From the NCBI RefSeq assembly GCF_012641265.1, contig NZ_JABAHZ010000001.1, positions 1,621,446 to 1,685,445 on the forward strand: a DNA stretch of 64,000 nt. The letters are read 5' to 3'. Shown piece after piece: positions 50,675 through 59,724 of the stretch (its first letter is position 1; every line of letters begins with the position of its first letter). The stretch is from Chitinophaga eiseniae (GTDB lineage: Bacteria > Bacteroidota > Bacteroidia > Chitinophagales > Chitinophagaceae). A model generated the notes under the pieces. That model worked only from the letters and a program-made list of their open reading frames with translations, ran no database searches and was not told where the DNA came from. Position numbers and translations under genes: made by a program.

Positions 50675-51380
50675 TCAATGCGCGCAGTGCGGCGAGATCT
50701 GGATCACTGCGTTGGGGCAATACCAGCGTATATACCATGTTGCCCGCAAGCTGGCTGACAGCTTTATACTGCATGAAATGCACAAAGGTAGAAAAAAGAA
50801 AACCCTCCTGCATATGCAGGGTACTGATCTCAAATAACGCCAGGTCGGTGGTGAGCCCTGTTTTTAATACCTTGGAAAGCGCTTCCCGGGCGCTCCATAA
50901 CAATAACCCGCTTTCATAGTGTGTAAAAGGCAGCGACGCTACCAAGCCGGCTTCATGTGCCGCCAATGCAGGCAGTTCATGGTCCGGCCGAATCTCTTCT
51001 ATATCTACGGCCATCGGATGCCACTCAGGATACACTACCGCAATAGCCTGTGGACCGCTATGCGAAATGCTTACCTGTACATTGTTGTGGCCGGGACAAT
51101 CCAGCACCGGCTGTCCGAATACCCCAGGGCGGATACGTATCAACGGCGCAGCCACGCCCGTAAAATGAGAAGCCGCCAGCTTTGCAGCATGGCGGCCCAA
51201 TAAATATTGACGCCGGGCAACACCGGCTAATGTAGTATGTTCATCGGCATGGAGAAAATGATCCTGCCTGGCCTCCAGCTCCTGTGGCGTCACAGCGGAT
51301 ATGGCTACCGATACCGGGAAAGACTGCCCCTTGCGGGTCACCATTACAGGCAGGTAGCTACTATTCGTCCATTCCTTCAT
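50649..51380 (-). CDS. 4'-phosphopantetheinyl transferase superfamily protein
   Basis: This 243-residue enzyme is expected to transfer phosphopantetheine from CoA to carrier proteins. It has the Sfp/EntD-type motifs VQVSISHSG (P1), MAVDIEEI (P2, metal-binding Asp and Glu) and LLWSAREALSKVLKTGL (P3, Glu-x3-Lys). No polyketide or non-ribosomal peptide synthetase is in the window. The 5' end overlaps the RluF gene by 20 bases and the 3' end overlaps the convergent lipoprotein gene. It is the last gene of a minus-strand run. Confidence 0.9.
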   Translation of the reverse strand: MKEWTNSSYLPVMVTRKGQSFPVSVAISAVTPQELEARQDHFLHADEHTTLAGVARRQYLLGRHAAKLAASHFTGVAAPLIRIRPGVFGQPVLDCPGHNNVQVSISHSGPQAIAVVYPEWHPMAVDIEEIRPDHELPALAAHEAGLVASLPFTHYESGLLLWSAREALSKVLKTGLTTDLALFEISTLHMQEGFLFSTFVHFMQYKAVSQLAGNMVYTLVLPQRSDPDLAALRALISSVSGYS

Positions 51381-52107
51381 GGCGTTGGTCTCCTTTGTCG
51401 GTTTTACTGCTGTTAGCTACCATCGTATTGATCGTATTGATCTCCTCTTTGGTGAAATAACGCCATTTACCTGGCGCCAGGTCTTTAACAGTGAAGTTCA
51501 TGATACGGATACGCTTCAGCGCTACCACTTCATATCCCAGCACTTCACACATACGGCGTATCTGGCGATTGAGCCCCTGCGTTAGAATAATACGGAAACG
51601 GTTGGCACCCTCCTGCTGTACAAAACACTTTTGCGTTACTACCCCCAGTATCTTCACCCCGCTACGCATGGCTTTCACAAACTCCAGGTCTATGGGCTTA
51701 TCTACTGTTACAATATACTCCTTCTCATGCTGGTTGCCCGCTCTCAGTATTTTGTTCACAATATCACCATCGTTGGTCAGGAAAATCAGCCCTTCCGAAC
51801 GCTTGTCCAACCGCCCTATCGGGAAAATCCGCGACGGGTAGTTGACATAGTCGATGATATTGGTCTTATCCTTCAGATCCGTGGTACAGGTAATGCCTTT
51901 GGGCTTGTTGAGCGCAATATACACGGTGGATTTCTTCTTCTTCAACGGCTCCCCGTCTACTTCTACCACATCCCCATCCTTCACGCGGTTGCCTTTAGAC
52001 GCAATGTTGTCATTGATCGTCACCCTACCCTGTTCTATATATTTATCCGCCTCTCTCCGGCTGCAAAAGCCGGTTTCGCTGATATATTTATTTACGCTGA
52101 TATCCAT
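51361..52107 (-). CDS. rluF: 23S rRNA pseudouridine synthase, RluF-type
   Basis: This enzyme isomerises a uridine in 23S rRNA; RluF of E. coli modifies U2604. An N-terminal S4 RNA-binding domain covers about 1-50 (NKYISETGFCSRREADKYIE). The catalytic motif GRLDKRSEGLIFLTND contains Asp101. C-terminal strands include LTQGLNRQIRRMCEVLGYEV. The 248-residue length is close to family members, with a short charged tail. RluB/RluE relatives are alternatives, but the Arg-Ser-Glu after the catalytic Asp favours RluF. Confidence 0.92.
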   Translation of the reverse strand: MDISVNKYISETGFCSRREADKYIEQGRVTINDNIASKGNRVKDGDVVEVDGEPLKKKKSTVYIALNKPKGITCTTDLKDKTNIIDYVNYPSRIFPIGRLDKRSEGLIFLTNDGDIVNKILRAGNQHEKEYIVTVDKPIDLEFVKAMRSGVKILGVVTQKCFVQQEGANRFRIILTQGLNRQIRRMCEVLGYEVVALKRIRIMNFTVKDLAPGKWRYFTKEEINTINTMVANSSKTDKGDQRHEGMDE

Positions 52108-52155
52108 AATACCCTTAAAATCTCCTGCAAATTACTTAAAACCGCGCAAAATGCC

Positions 52156-55100
52156 TTAGTTCATACTCAGCTGTTGCAGGATGGTAGGATCCTGGATGTC
52201 GGTGTCCCTTGCCAGCAGCAATACCTTGGATATGAGTTCGGCCGATTTAGGATCGTCGTCTATAAAGGGCAGGAATATCCGGCCACGGTGTTGGGAATGC
52301 ACCGGTAATACCGACAGGTACCTTCCGGGCAGCTGGTGCGCTACCGCGCTGCCCAAATGCACGCTGTACTCGCCATGATGCCCCTTGATACGCGCGTGAT
52401 TACCGGCAATCGTTACGTTATCTATTTTGAATAAACGCAGCGTTTCCGTCAGCAATACCCGCCTCATTTCAATGGAAGAATGACTGGCCTCCGGATCTAC
52501 CCCGCCTACATGCGCCACACTGACTACCAGGTCGATATCCCGCATCACTTCACTGAATATTAGTGGGGAGATCTGTTCAAAAGCTATTGCCTTACCGGTT
52601 TTCAGGTCATGAAAAACGATGGTTTCCAATGTAGGGCTCTCCACTTCTGCCGGCGAAAACCAATCTGCCATGGCGTATATCTTCGCTACAAATCCTTCTT
52701 TGTGAAATACTTTCTGCAGTCCTTCTTCATAATCTACTTTCCAATGCCGCGATTTCAGCAAGGCTACAGTCTGACTAGGCTGTACCTGGTGCCCGGCATA
52801 ACGGCGGGATACAGACTTCTCCGCCAGCTCATCTGCCACCGGCACATACAGTTCCCTGAAAATCTGCCGGAAGGGCTGTTGCAGCTCCTTCTCAAAAGCA
52901 TACCGCTGATAATTACTCCACACGCCCAGTTTGTACAAGTCAACGCAATGCGCAATGCGCACCTCGTCACCTTCAGCAAGAGAGTATTCCTGTCCTTCCG
53001 GCGAACGTAATATGCCATTGTGGTAGAAACCGTGGCTTTCGCCAGATACGTATACCAGCTTTTCCAGGTGTTTGCTGATCACCGGGTGGCCAAAGAGATT
53101 GGCCAGCTCCGGAGCTAAAAAGGCATCTCCCCGTACCATGGCATCTTCCAGGGATTTCCGCGAACGGCTGAACTGCTCTTTCAATATCTTTCGATATTCT
53201 ACCAGCTCCTCTACTTTCTTATCTTTTTTATACTTCGGCGGAATGGCCTTCAGGGGCTTATCACCTTTAAAGGCCACTACATCGGCTACTCCCGATTCAT
53301 CTATCACCAGCCCGATGGTAACATCATTGTATTGCACCTGTGTTTCGCGGGATAATATCTGCTGTACCTGCCTGGTTTCCATGGCCCAGGTCAACCGAAG
53401 CGGATCTGCATACCCGGCATTGCGGGCCAGGTTCTCCATTGCAATGCGGATAGCCAGTGCTTCACTGCTTTGCTTCTGCGCGCCAAACTGCCGGCTCTCC
53501 TTCTTAAATTGTTGCAGGTATTCGTAACGGCTCAATACATCCTTTGCTGCATTCGCCTTGCTCAACGGAATCAGGCCATACATGCGCAGGTAGTCCTGGT
53601 CACGCTTCTCCTTTATCTTCTGGGTAACTTCCTTAATCCTGATATCGCCGGTGATAACGTCGGCGTATAAACGTGCACGCCGGTGTTCATTCCCATCGCT
53701 GATATATTTGGCGGCATCATATACTACCTGCCAGCGCTCCTTCCCTATTTCCTTATAGGCTTTCAGGAACCATTCCTTATCTACCGCTCCCGCTTTGAAA
53801 TCAGTCAGGTCAACAGCCGAATAACGGGCAATTTCACTCTCAGCTTCTGCATTCTGCTCTGCCGCACCAGATGATTTTGTATGTGCATGCATCCACCAGA
53901 TAACTGCATCTAACCCTTTCCAGTTAAGATATTGGCTCGCAAAACGCTGCCATTGCGGCGCATACACTGCCGCTTCAATCAACTGCTTTTCACTTGCTTT
54001 TATTTGTTTCACGGCCGCATTGAAATCTTCCTGCGTATCCGTTGGCAGCGGGAAGCATTTTTTTAACAATGAGCTAAACTGTTGCTGCTTGTTCAGGGCG
54101 GAATTATTATAAGTGTAAATATAACCTCTCGATAAGGCGGTTTTACCGAGACCGGTTAATATCTCCGTCAAACGCTGAATACCATATACCACTTTCAGTT
54201 CCTGTACAAACTGCGTAACCGGTGTAGCAGAATCGCCACGCTTCAACTCTATGTCCAGGAAATGCTGCCGCAGTCGCTCAAATAAAGGCGGCAGGAAGGC
54301 AAACGTGTTCATATAATCAAACACATTCCTGGCTGGCTTGGCTGCTGATAAGTGGCGGATATTTTCCTGGCTGATCATCCCCCGGTATAACTCGCTTTCA
54401 CTGATCAGGCCCTGCTGGTAAGCATAACAGAAGATCGTAAACGGAGGCAGGCTGGAGGGAATGCTTTCCGGCAAACCGCTAAACTGCCGCCAGTGATATA
54501 ATTCCCAGCAAATGCGGATTTCATCGGGCGTACAACGGTTAAAATTGACGCCCTGCAGCAGTTTATTCAACACTCCTACCGTTTGCCATCCCCCACGGGT
54601 ATGTGGATATACCTTACCATCTGAATGGTACTGCAATACTTCCGGCGTAAACGAGGCAAACAAGCGGCTGCAGGCCCCCAGCACAAAAGCATTGCTCTGC
54701 TCAAACGGATGAATCAACGTCAGTGCCCCGATGATTCGTGATACCGGGTTGCTCCACCGGTAGTGATATTTCCCACGCAATTCTTCCGAAAACATCTGCT
54801 CCATAGTAGGATAATAAGGCCTGGTCAGTGCCAGCCAATGCGGCATCTGCTCGCCGTTATCTGGCATCACATAATTTAAGAGAAACAGATCTACTGGCTC
54901 CAGTTGATGATCCTGGTACCACAGCTCCCATACTTCCGGTAATGGATAAGCGGCATACTCTGCTTCCGGTGTTTCAAATCTATAAGTGTAGGGCTTGTTC
55001 TTATTTACCCCGTTAATCAGCAATACTTTCTGGCGGCTATTATCATATTGCTCTACTTCATATTCATAATCCCCATGCGCTTTAAATCGTCCATACAGGT

Positions 55101-57192
55101 CATCTAAAGCGGCACGTATCGTTTCCACCGGTTTCGAAAAACCATATTCGTTTTTACGCAGGCACTGTGCGTAGTAGTCATTTTCACCCACCACCGGCGC
55201 TATCACCGGGGTAATAGCTCCCGGGTCATACAGGCCGTAACCATTCTCAACATTATACGATAAGGTGTCCTCGTCGGCCGATAACTGTGCCAGCAACACT
55301 TCTTCCTTTGCTGCAATATTTTTCCGTTCCCTAAAGGCCGCTTCCCACTGATCGATGGCCGCTTTCAGCCGGCCTGCCTTTTTCAGCTGCACGGCAATAT
55401 CCAGTCCTCCTAAACGCTGCTCGGCATCGCCCTGTAACAAGGCCGTGGCCGTAGCCATCACTGCTTCATCACGCTGCCGCAATATCAACTCAATCGCCTG
55501 TCCCCGGGCAGTGGCGCCCTTGCGTTTCAATAGCTCTATAAATACAGGCATCTCCGTTACGCTGAACTGCTCCCCGGTCAATGCCCTGAAGGCCACATTT
55601 ACTACGTATTCGCCCCGGTCCCTCAGCAGGCGTATGGCCAGGTTGCGTTGAAATGGGGTCAATGCCAGGAGCTCCGTTTTATCTTTCCAGTAATAGGAAG
55701 AATGCTCCGGGAATACCAGTCGCGTCAACTGTTCCCGCAACGACACATCCATTTCATCGAAATACTGTAATACGATATCCAGGCGATCCTGCTTATCCAG
55801 CACCAGCCTGATCATAGATTCCAGCGCATTATTTGGATTGAACTTAATATTCATCCAGGAAAATACTTTGCCGGTAAATACCTGTTCTTTTTTGCTGCCA
55901 CTGCGTTGCACAACGGCATGCAGGCGATCAAACAATCCCGGGAAATGTTCATTGTAACTTCTCGCGCTGCTAAACAACATACTATTGATCGCTGTTAAAG
56001 CCATGCCCAGCACCGCTTCCTCCTTATCTTCCAGGGCCTGGTAAAACAGGGGCATATCTATGTTGTAATACTTCGTTTCCCCGGCAAACTTCAACGCGAG
56101 GCAACGCTTCTCTGTATCCCCTTCTTCGAAGAGCCGCTTCAGCAAAGGTGTTACACCGGCAATGTCATATACTCCCTGTGCCCATAAGGCCGTGTACACG
56201 TCCATGTTATTTTTGCTTTCTACGGCTGCAGGTATCTGCGCAGGCGTTTCCAGGTATTGGTGTGCTTTTTCGAGAAACTGTTTTACAGTGGTTTCTTTTT
56301 CAGACTCCCAGCCTAAACCGGCCCACACATCTATCGCCCTTACTACGGAAGAAAAACGGGCCATTTTATGGTCCAGCAGCACTTTTATCATGTATCGCAA
56401 GGCAGGTAAACTGGTTTCATCCAGCGCTTCGAGAATCGTTTGCCGTAGCCCTTCCTGGCGCTGCGCTGCGATCAACAGCTTCTCTACCAACATCCAGGCT
56501 TCCTTTTTTTCACTGAGCAGCAAAGCTTTGATAACAGGCCGTGTTACTTTGCCTATACTGTCTTTATTGAAAATAATAGCCTCCAGGAGTGGCAGTAACC
56601 CCTCATGATCTTTATCTATCGCCGCTGCCCATAGCCGGAACAATGCGGGGTTCTGCAATACCTGGTCGTACCGTACCTGTTCAGGAATGCTCAGATCATA
56701 ACAGGTAGTAACGGTTTTGGGCGTATACAACACCTGGTAAGCCTGTGGTAAGGTTGTTACCAGGAAATTGAGCTGGTTCACCAGGTACATTTCTCGGTCA
56801 TGCGGTGCCGTAAATGATCTCCGGCCACTGGACGTCTGGTACATCTGGAAAGGTATTTTCTCCCATGCATATTTTACATACGCCGCCTTCTCTTCTCCAA
56901 ATATATATACCAGTAAATTCCATGCCTGTGGAGCATTCCAGTCGCCTGGCGCCAATAATTCCGCCATGCGGTTATAACGTTGACTCTTATACGTAACCGG
57001 CTTACGGTATGCAAAATTGTCCGGCGGTTGCTCCTGGGGAGATTCATGAATAAACAGCCATCCTAATTCTGCCATTTCTTTGGTTAACAAGGGATGAGCG
57101 GCGCCATGGGCATACACGGCATCCAGTTCCGCTGTCATCTTCTTCAAATAATCAGGGAGTTCCCGGCTTTCCAGGAATTGTTTAGCATCCAT
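52156..57192 (-). CDS. Giant DUF4132/DUF5724-type protein
   Basis: This is a 1678-residue cytoplasmic protein without signal or membrane segments. The N-terminal two thirds is helical with HEAT-like repeats, for example EAIIFNKDSIGKVTRPVIKA and FLEKAHQYLETPAQIPAAVE. The C-terminal part (about 1290-1678) matches the DUF4132 pattern: YNDVTIGLVIDESGVADVVA, RDIDLVVSVAHVGGVDPEAS, EMRRVLLTETLRLF and IDDDPKSAELISKVLLLA. Family members include E. coli YehI and MolR, whose roles are not established. It lies 45 bases downstream of a small partner gene and 48 bases upstream of rluF. Confidence 0.8.
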   Translation of the reverse strand: MDAKQFLESRELPDYLKKMTAELDAVYAHGAAHPLLTKEMAELGWLFIHESPQEQPPDNFAYRKPVTYKSQRYNRMAELLAPGDWNAPQAWNLLVYIFGEEKAAYVKYAWEKIPFQMYQTSSGRRSFTAPHDREMYLVNQLNFLVTTLPQAYQVLYTPKTVTTCYDLSIPEQVRYDQVLQNPALFRLWAAAIDKDHEGLLPLLEAIIFNKDSIGKVTRPVIKALLLSEKKEAWMLVEKLLIAAQRQEGLRQTILEALDETSLPALRYMIKVLLDHKMARFSSVVRAIDVWAGLGWESEKETTVKQFLEKAHQYLETPAQIPAAVESKNNMDVYTALWAQGVYDIAGVTPLLKRLFEEGDTEKRCLALKFAGETKYYNIDMPLFYQALEDKEEAVLGMALTAINSMLFSSARSYNEHFPGLFDRLHAVVQRSGSKKEQVFTGKVFSWMNIKFNPNNALESMIRLVLDKQDRLDIVLQYFDEMDVSLREQLTRLVFPEHSSYYWKDKTELLALTPFQRNLAIRLLRDRGEYVVNVAFRALTGEQFSVTEMPVFIELLKRKGATARGQAIELILRQRDEAVMATATALLQGDAEQRLGGLDIAVQLKKAGRLKAAIDQWEAAFRERKNIAAKEEVLLAQLSADEDTLSYNVENGYGLYDPGAITPVIAPVVGENDYYAQCLRKNEYGFSKPVETIRAALDDLYGRFKAHGDYEYEVEQYDNSRQKVLLINGVNKNKPYTYRFETPEAEYAAYPLPEVWELWYQDHQLEPVDLFLLNYVMPDNGEQMPHWLALTRPYYPTMEQMFSEELRGKYHYRWSNPVSRIIGALTLIHPFEQSNAFVLGACSRLFASFTPEVLQYHSDGKVYPHTRGGWQTVGVLNKLLQGVNFNRCTPDEIRICWELYHWRQFSGLPESIPSSLPPFTIFCYAYQQGLISESELYRGMISQENIRHLSAAKPARNVFDYMNTFAFLPPLFERLRQHFLDIELKRGDSATPVTQFVQELKVVYGIQRLTEILTGLGKTALSRGYIYTYNNSALNKQQQFSSLLKKCFPLPTDTQEDFNAAVKQIKASEKQLIEAAVYAPQWQRFASQYLNWKGLDAVIWWMHAHTKSSGAAEQNAEAESEIARYSAVDLTDFKAGAVDKEWFLKAYKEIGKERWQVVYDAAKYISDGNEHRRARLYADVITGDIRIKEVTQKIKEKRDQDYLRMYGLIPLSKANAAKDVLSRYEYLQQFKKESRQFGAQKQSSEALAIRIAMENLARNAGYADPLRLTWAMETRQVQQILSRETQVQYNDVTIGLVIDESGVADVVAFKGDKPLKAIPPKYKKDKKVEELVEYRKILKEQFSRSRKSLEDAMVRGDAFLAPELANLFGHPVISKHLEKLVYVSGESHGFYHNGILRSPEGQEYSLAEGDEVRIAHCVDLYKLGVWSNYQRYAFEKELQQPFRQIFRELYVPVADELAEKSVSRRYAGHQVQPSQTVALLKSRHWKVDYEEGLQKVFHKEGFVAKIYAMADWFSPAEVESPTLETIVFHDLKTGKAIAFEQISPLIFSEVMRDIDLVVSVAHVGGVDPEASHSSIEMRRVLLTETLRLFKIDNVTIAGNHARIKGHHGEYSVHLGSAVAHQLPGRYLSVLPVHSQHRGRIFLPFIDDDPKSAELISKVLLLARDTDIQDPTILQQLSMN

Positions 57193-57237
57193 AATAAAAG
57201 GTCTTTGCTATGAGTGATGGGTTAAAATAATGCTTCT

Positions 57238-57663
57238 CTACCAGATGCTGCCAGCGAGAAAGGTTAACCTGACAAAGGTAATAACTGTATGGCTATTTAG
57301 CGAAAAATGATCCGCTAATTTTTTAATTTCTTCGTCATCGATAAATACGGCAAAAAGCCCGTCGGCAAATGCCTGCAGCGCTGTTTCCTGCGCTTTTTCC
57401 CTGTCGGCTTTATGCTCATTGTAGATACTGCCAAAACCGGCTTTACCGGTGTTCACAAGATCGGCGACCTCGCTCCCTGAAAGAAATGGTAAGAGGTTTT
57501 TCTCCAATGGTTTACTGTTATAGGCGGCTACCTGTTGGGCTACCACGGCGAGCAACAGCTCACGGAGAGATGGATGATCCGGTAAATCTGCTATTTCCAG
57601 CATTTGCCTGTCTATCAACGCATGCTTTCTCCCGGGTTGTTTTACACTAATCGTTATTTGCAT
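57238..57663 (-). CDS. Small hypothetical partner of the DUF4132-type protein
   Basis: This is a 141-residue cytoplasmic protein. The start at 57663 (MQITISVKQPGRK) is supported by a promoter -7 element at 57687-57694, which lies inside the longer frame from 57717. Residues 1-70 look alpha/beta, and 75-141 are helical (HKADREKAQETALQAFADG, then FIDDEEIKKLADHF). It is the first gene of the run leading into the giant protein. I do not recognise a domain. A joint function with the giant protein is inferred from the 45-base spacing. Confidence 0.7.
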   Translation of the reverse strand: MQITISVKQPGRKHALIDRQMLEIADLPDHPSLRELLLAVVAQQVAAYNSKPLEKNLLPFLSGSEVADLVNTGKAGFGSIYNEHKADREKAQETALQAFADGLFAVFIDDEEIKKLADHFSLNSHTVITFVRLTFLAGSIW

Positions 57664-57686
57664 GTCAACTTCACTTTGGGTCCCGG

Positions 57687-57717
57687 CAAATCTAACGGAA
57701 AAACCAATGTATCCCAA
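57687..57717 (-). promoter_or_regulatory. Promoter of the DUF4132 gene run
   Basis: The minus strand reads TAGATTTG at 57694-57687, an exact -7 element. A TTGG at 57717-57714 is an approximate -33 at N19. The transcript would start within about 20 bases of the 57663 start codon. Confidence 0.5.
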
Positions 57718-57780
57718 GCCGTTACTTTGATCTTAACGGGGAAGTAATTAACTTGTTTATCGCAATTGCCCGTCCACCAC

Positions 57781-59724
57781 ATGAAACAGACGCTAACCCT
57801 TGCCTTACTCCTTTTACTGGCAGGCAGCTTCCGGCTGTCGGGACAAGTACAGCTGCCTTATATCCTGAATGGCGCCGCTACCCAGCGTACCTGCAACTGC
57901 TATATTCTCACACCCGATCAGCAGACAACCAGCGGTACGGTATGGAATAAAAATAAAATTAACCTCCGTCAATCTTTCAACTATGTATTTGATGTAAACC
58001 TGGGTTGTAAAGATGATAACGGTGCTGATGGTATCGGGTTTATCCTGCAAACCAAAGGCACCAACCTGGGTGCTACCGGCCAGGGTATTGGTTTCAAGGG
58101 CATCTCCCCCTCCCTGGGCGTGATCATCGACACCTACCAGAACAACGATGAAAATGATCCGCCCTTCGACCATCTCGCCATACAGATGGATGGCGTTACC
58201 GACCATCTCAGTAGTAATAATCTCGCCGGACCGGTTACCGCGCTGGAAAACAGCAATAATATTGAAGATTGTCAGTGGCACCTGTTTCGTATTCAATGGG
58301 ACGCGGTACGGCAGCAGATGGAGGTGAGCATGGATAATGTCTTACGACTTACGCTCAACAAAGACCTGGTGAAGGATATCTTTGGCGGCGACCCTGAAGT
58401 ATACTGGGGTTTCGCCGGTTCTACCGGGGGTTACTCCAACCTGCAACAGTTTTGCGCTGCGCTGCGGCCTGCATTTAATTTCGATGCGGGGCAGATATTC
58501 TGCGACGGTACGCCTATCCAGTTCAAAGACTACTCCAGTTCCTTTGGCGCTATCACCCATTGGTGGTGGGATTTGGGAGACGGAACCTTTTCTTCAGCCC
58601 CGCAACCACCGGCACACCTATACCCATCGGCCGGACATTACCAGGTAAAACTGGTGATTGCCGACAACAGCGGCTGTATCTCTGATACCCTGAAAGCGCC
58701 TTTTACCGTAGGGGCATACCCGGTGGCCCGCTTTGATCCGGATGTACTGTGCCTGGGCGGCCGCATGACCATGAGCGATCAAACCACTATTGCCGTAGGC
58801 GCGCTGAAAAAATGGGAATGGGATTGGGGAGACGGCACTACCAGCAACAGCCAAAACCCTTTGGCGCCCTATGCCACGACCGGCGCCCGTAACATCAGGC
58901 TTACCGTTACGTCAGAACAGGGATGCGTAAACGCCGTCGAAAAATCCGTCCTCGTAAGCCAAACGCCCACCATCAGCGGCAGCGGAGAAAATGTATGCCT
59001 GGGCAGCAGTACGCATTTCCAGGGTGTTAATTTCACTCCAGCCACGCCTGTTACTTCCTGGCATTGGGATATGGGTAACCAGGCTACCCTCACAGGCATA
59101 CAACCCACTTATCAGTATCCTGACACAGGTCACTACCAGGTACGCCTATACGCTGTAAGCAGCGATGGTTGTCCCTCGCCGGAAATTAATATACCCGTTA
59201 CCGTTACTGCGGTATATGCCCGTGCTGGCAGGGATACCATTGTGGCCAGCGGACAGCCCTTTCAGCTGCAGGCACAATGGGGCGATGACCGCCTGCAATA
59301 TACCTGGTCGCCCTCCATAGGTCTGAACAATCCCTACATCTCCAACCCCGTGGCCTTATTGCGTAAAGACCAGACCTATCGCCTCACGCTCGTTTCTCCG
59401 GAAGGTTGTCGCGATGAAGACCAGATCAACGTAAAGGTATATGAAGGCCCGGAGTTTTATGTGCCCAATGCTTTCACGCCGAACAACGACGGGCGCAACG
59501 ATGTTTTCCGGGTAATCGCTGCCGGTGTACCGCAGTTGGATTTCTTTATTGTCTGGGACCGGTGGGGACAGGAAGTTTTCCGCAACAATAGCTTGCCGGG
59601 CGGTTGGGATGGTACCTGCCAGGGACATCCGGCTCCGGCAGGTACCTATGTCTGGATGGTGCAGGGGGTCGATTATACAGGCCGGCGATTCAGCAGGAAA
59701 GGAACGGTAACGCTCCTCCGTTAA
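57781..59724 (+). CDS. L-type lectin / PKD protein with T9SS type-B sorting domain
   Basis: This is a 647-residue secreted surface protein. The signal peptide ends near residue 21 (FRLSGQ). An L-type (legume-like) lectin domain covers about 23-230, with NADGIGFILQ-like strand DDNGADGIGFILQTKG, SLGVIIDTYQN and WHLFRIQWD. Three PKD domains follow: HWWWDLGDGTFSSAP (about 265), WEWDWGDGTTSNSQNP (about 350) and WHWDMGNQATLTG (about 430). The end (about 565-647) is the gliding-motility-associated C-terminal domain: VPNAFTPNNDGRNDVF, WDRWGQEVF, GGWDGTC and APAGTYVW. This directs export by the type IX system. Confidence 0.9.
   Translation: MKQTLTLALLLLLAGSFRLSGQVQLPYILNGAATQRTCNCYILTPDQQTTSGTVWNKNKINLRQSFNYVFDVNLGCKDDNGADGIGFILQTKGTNLGATGQGIGFKGISPSLGVIIDTYQNNDENDPPFDHLAIQMDGVTDHLSSNNLAGPVTALENSNNIEDCQWHLFRIQWDAVRQQMEVSMDNVLRLTLNKDLVKDIFGGDPEVYWGFAGSTGGYSNLQQFCAALRPAFNFDAGQIFCDGTPIQFKDYSSSFGAITHWWWDLGDGTFSSAPQPPAHLYPSAGHYQVKLVIADNSGCISDTLKAPFTVGAYPVARFDPDVLCLGGRMTMSDQTTIAVGALKKWEWDWGDGTTSNSQNPLAPYATTGARNIRLTVTSEQGCVNAVEKSVLVSQTPTISGSGENVCLGSSTHFQGVNFTPATPVTSWHWDMGNQATLTGIQPTYQYPDTGHYQVRLYAVSSDGCPSPEINIPVTVTAVYARAGRDTIVASGQPFQLQAQWGDDRLQYTWSPSIGLNNPYISNPVALLRKDQTYRLTLVSPEGCRDEDQINVKVYEGPEFYVPNAFTPNNDGRNDVFRVIAAGVPQLDFFIVWDRWGQEVFRNNSLPGGWDGTCQGHPAPAGTYVWMVQGVDYTGRRFSRKGTVTLLR

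Noticed and set aside
51631..52308. 225-codon plus-strand frame
   Set aside because: It is opposite rluF and the giant gene, whose motifs are clear on the minus strand.
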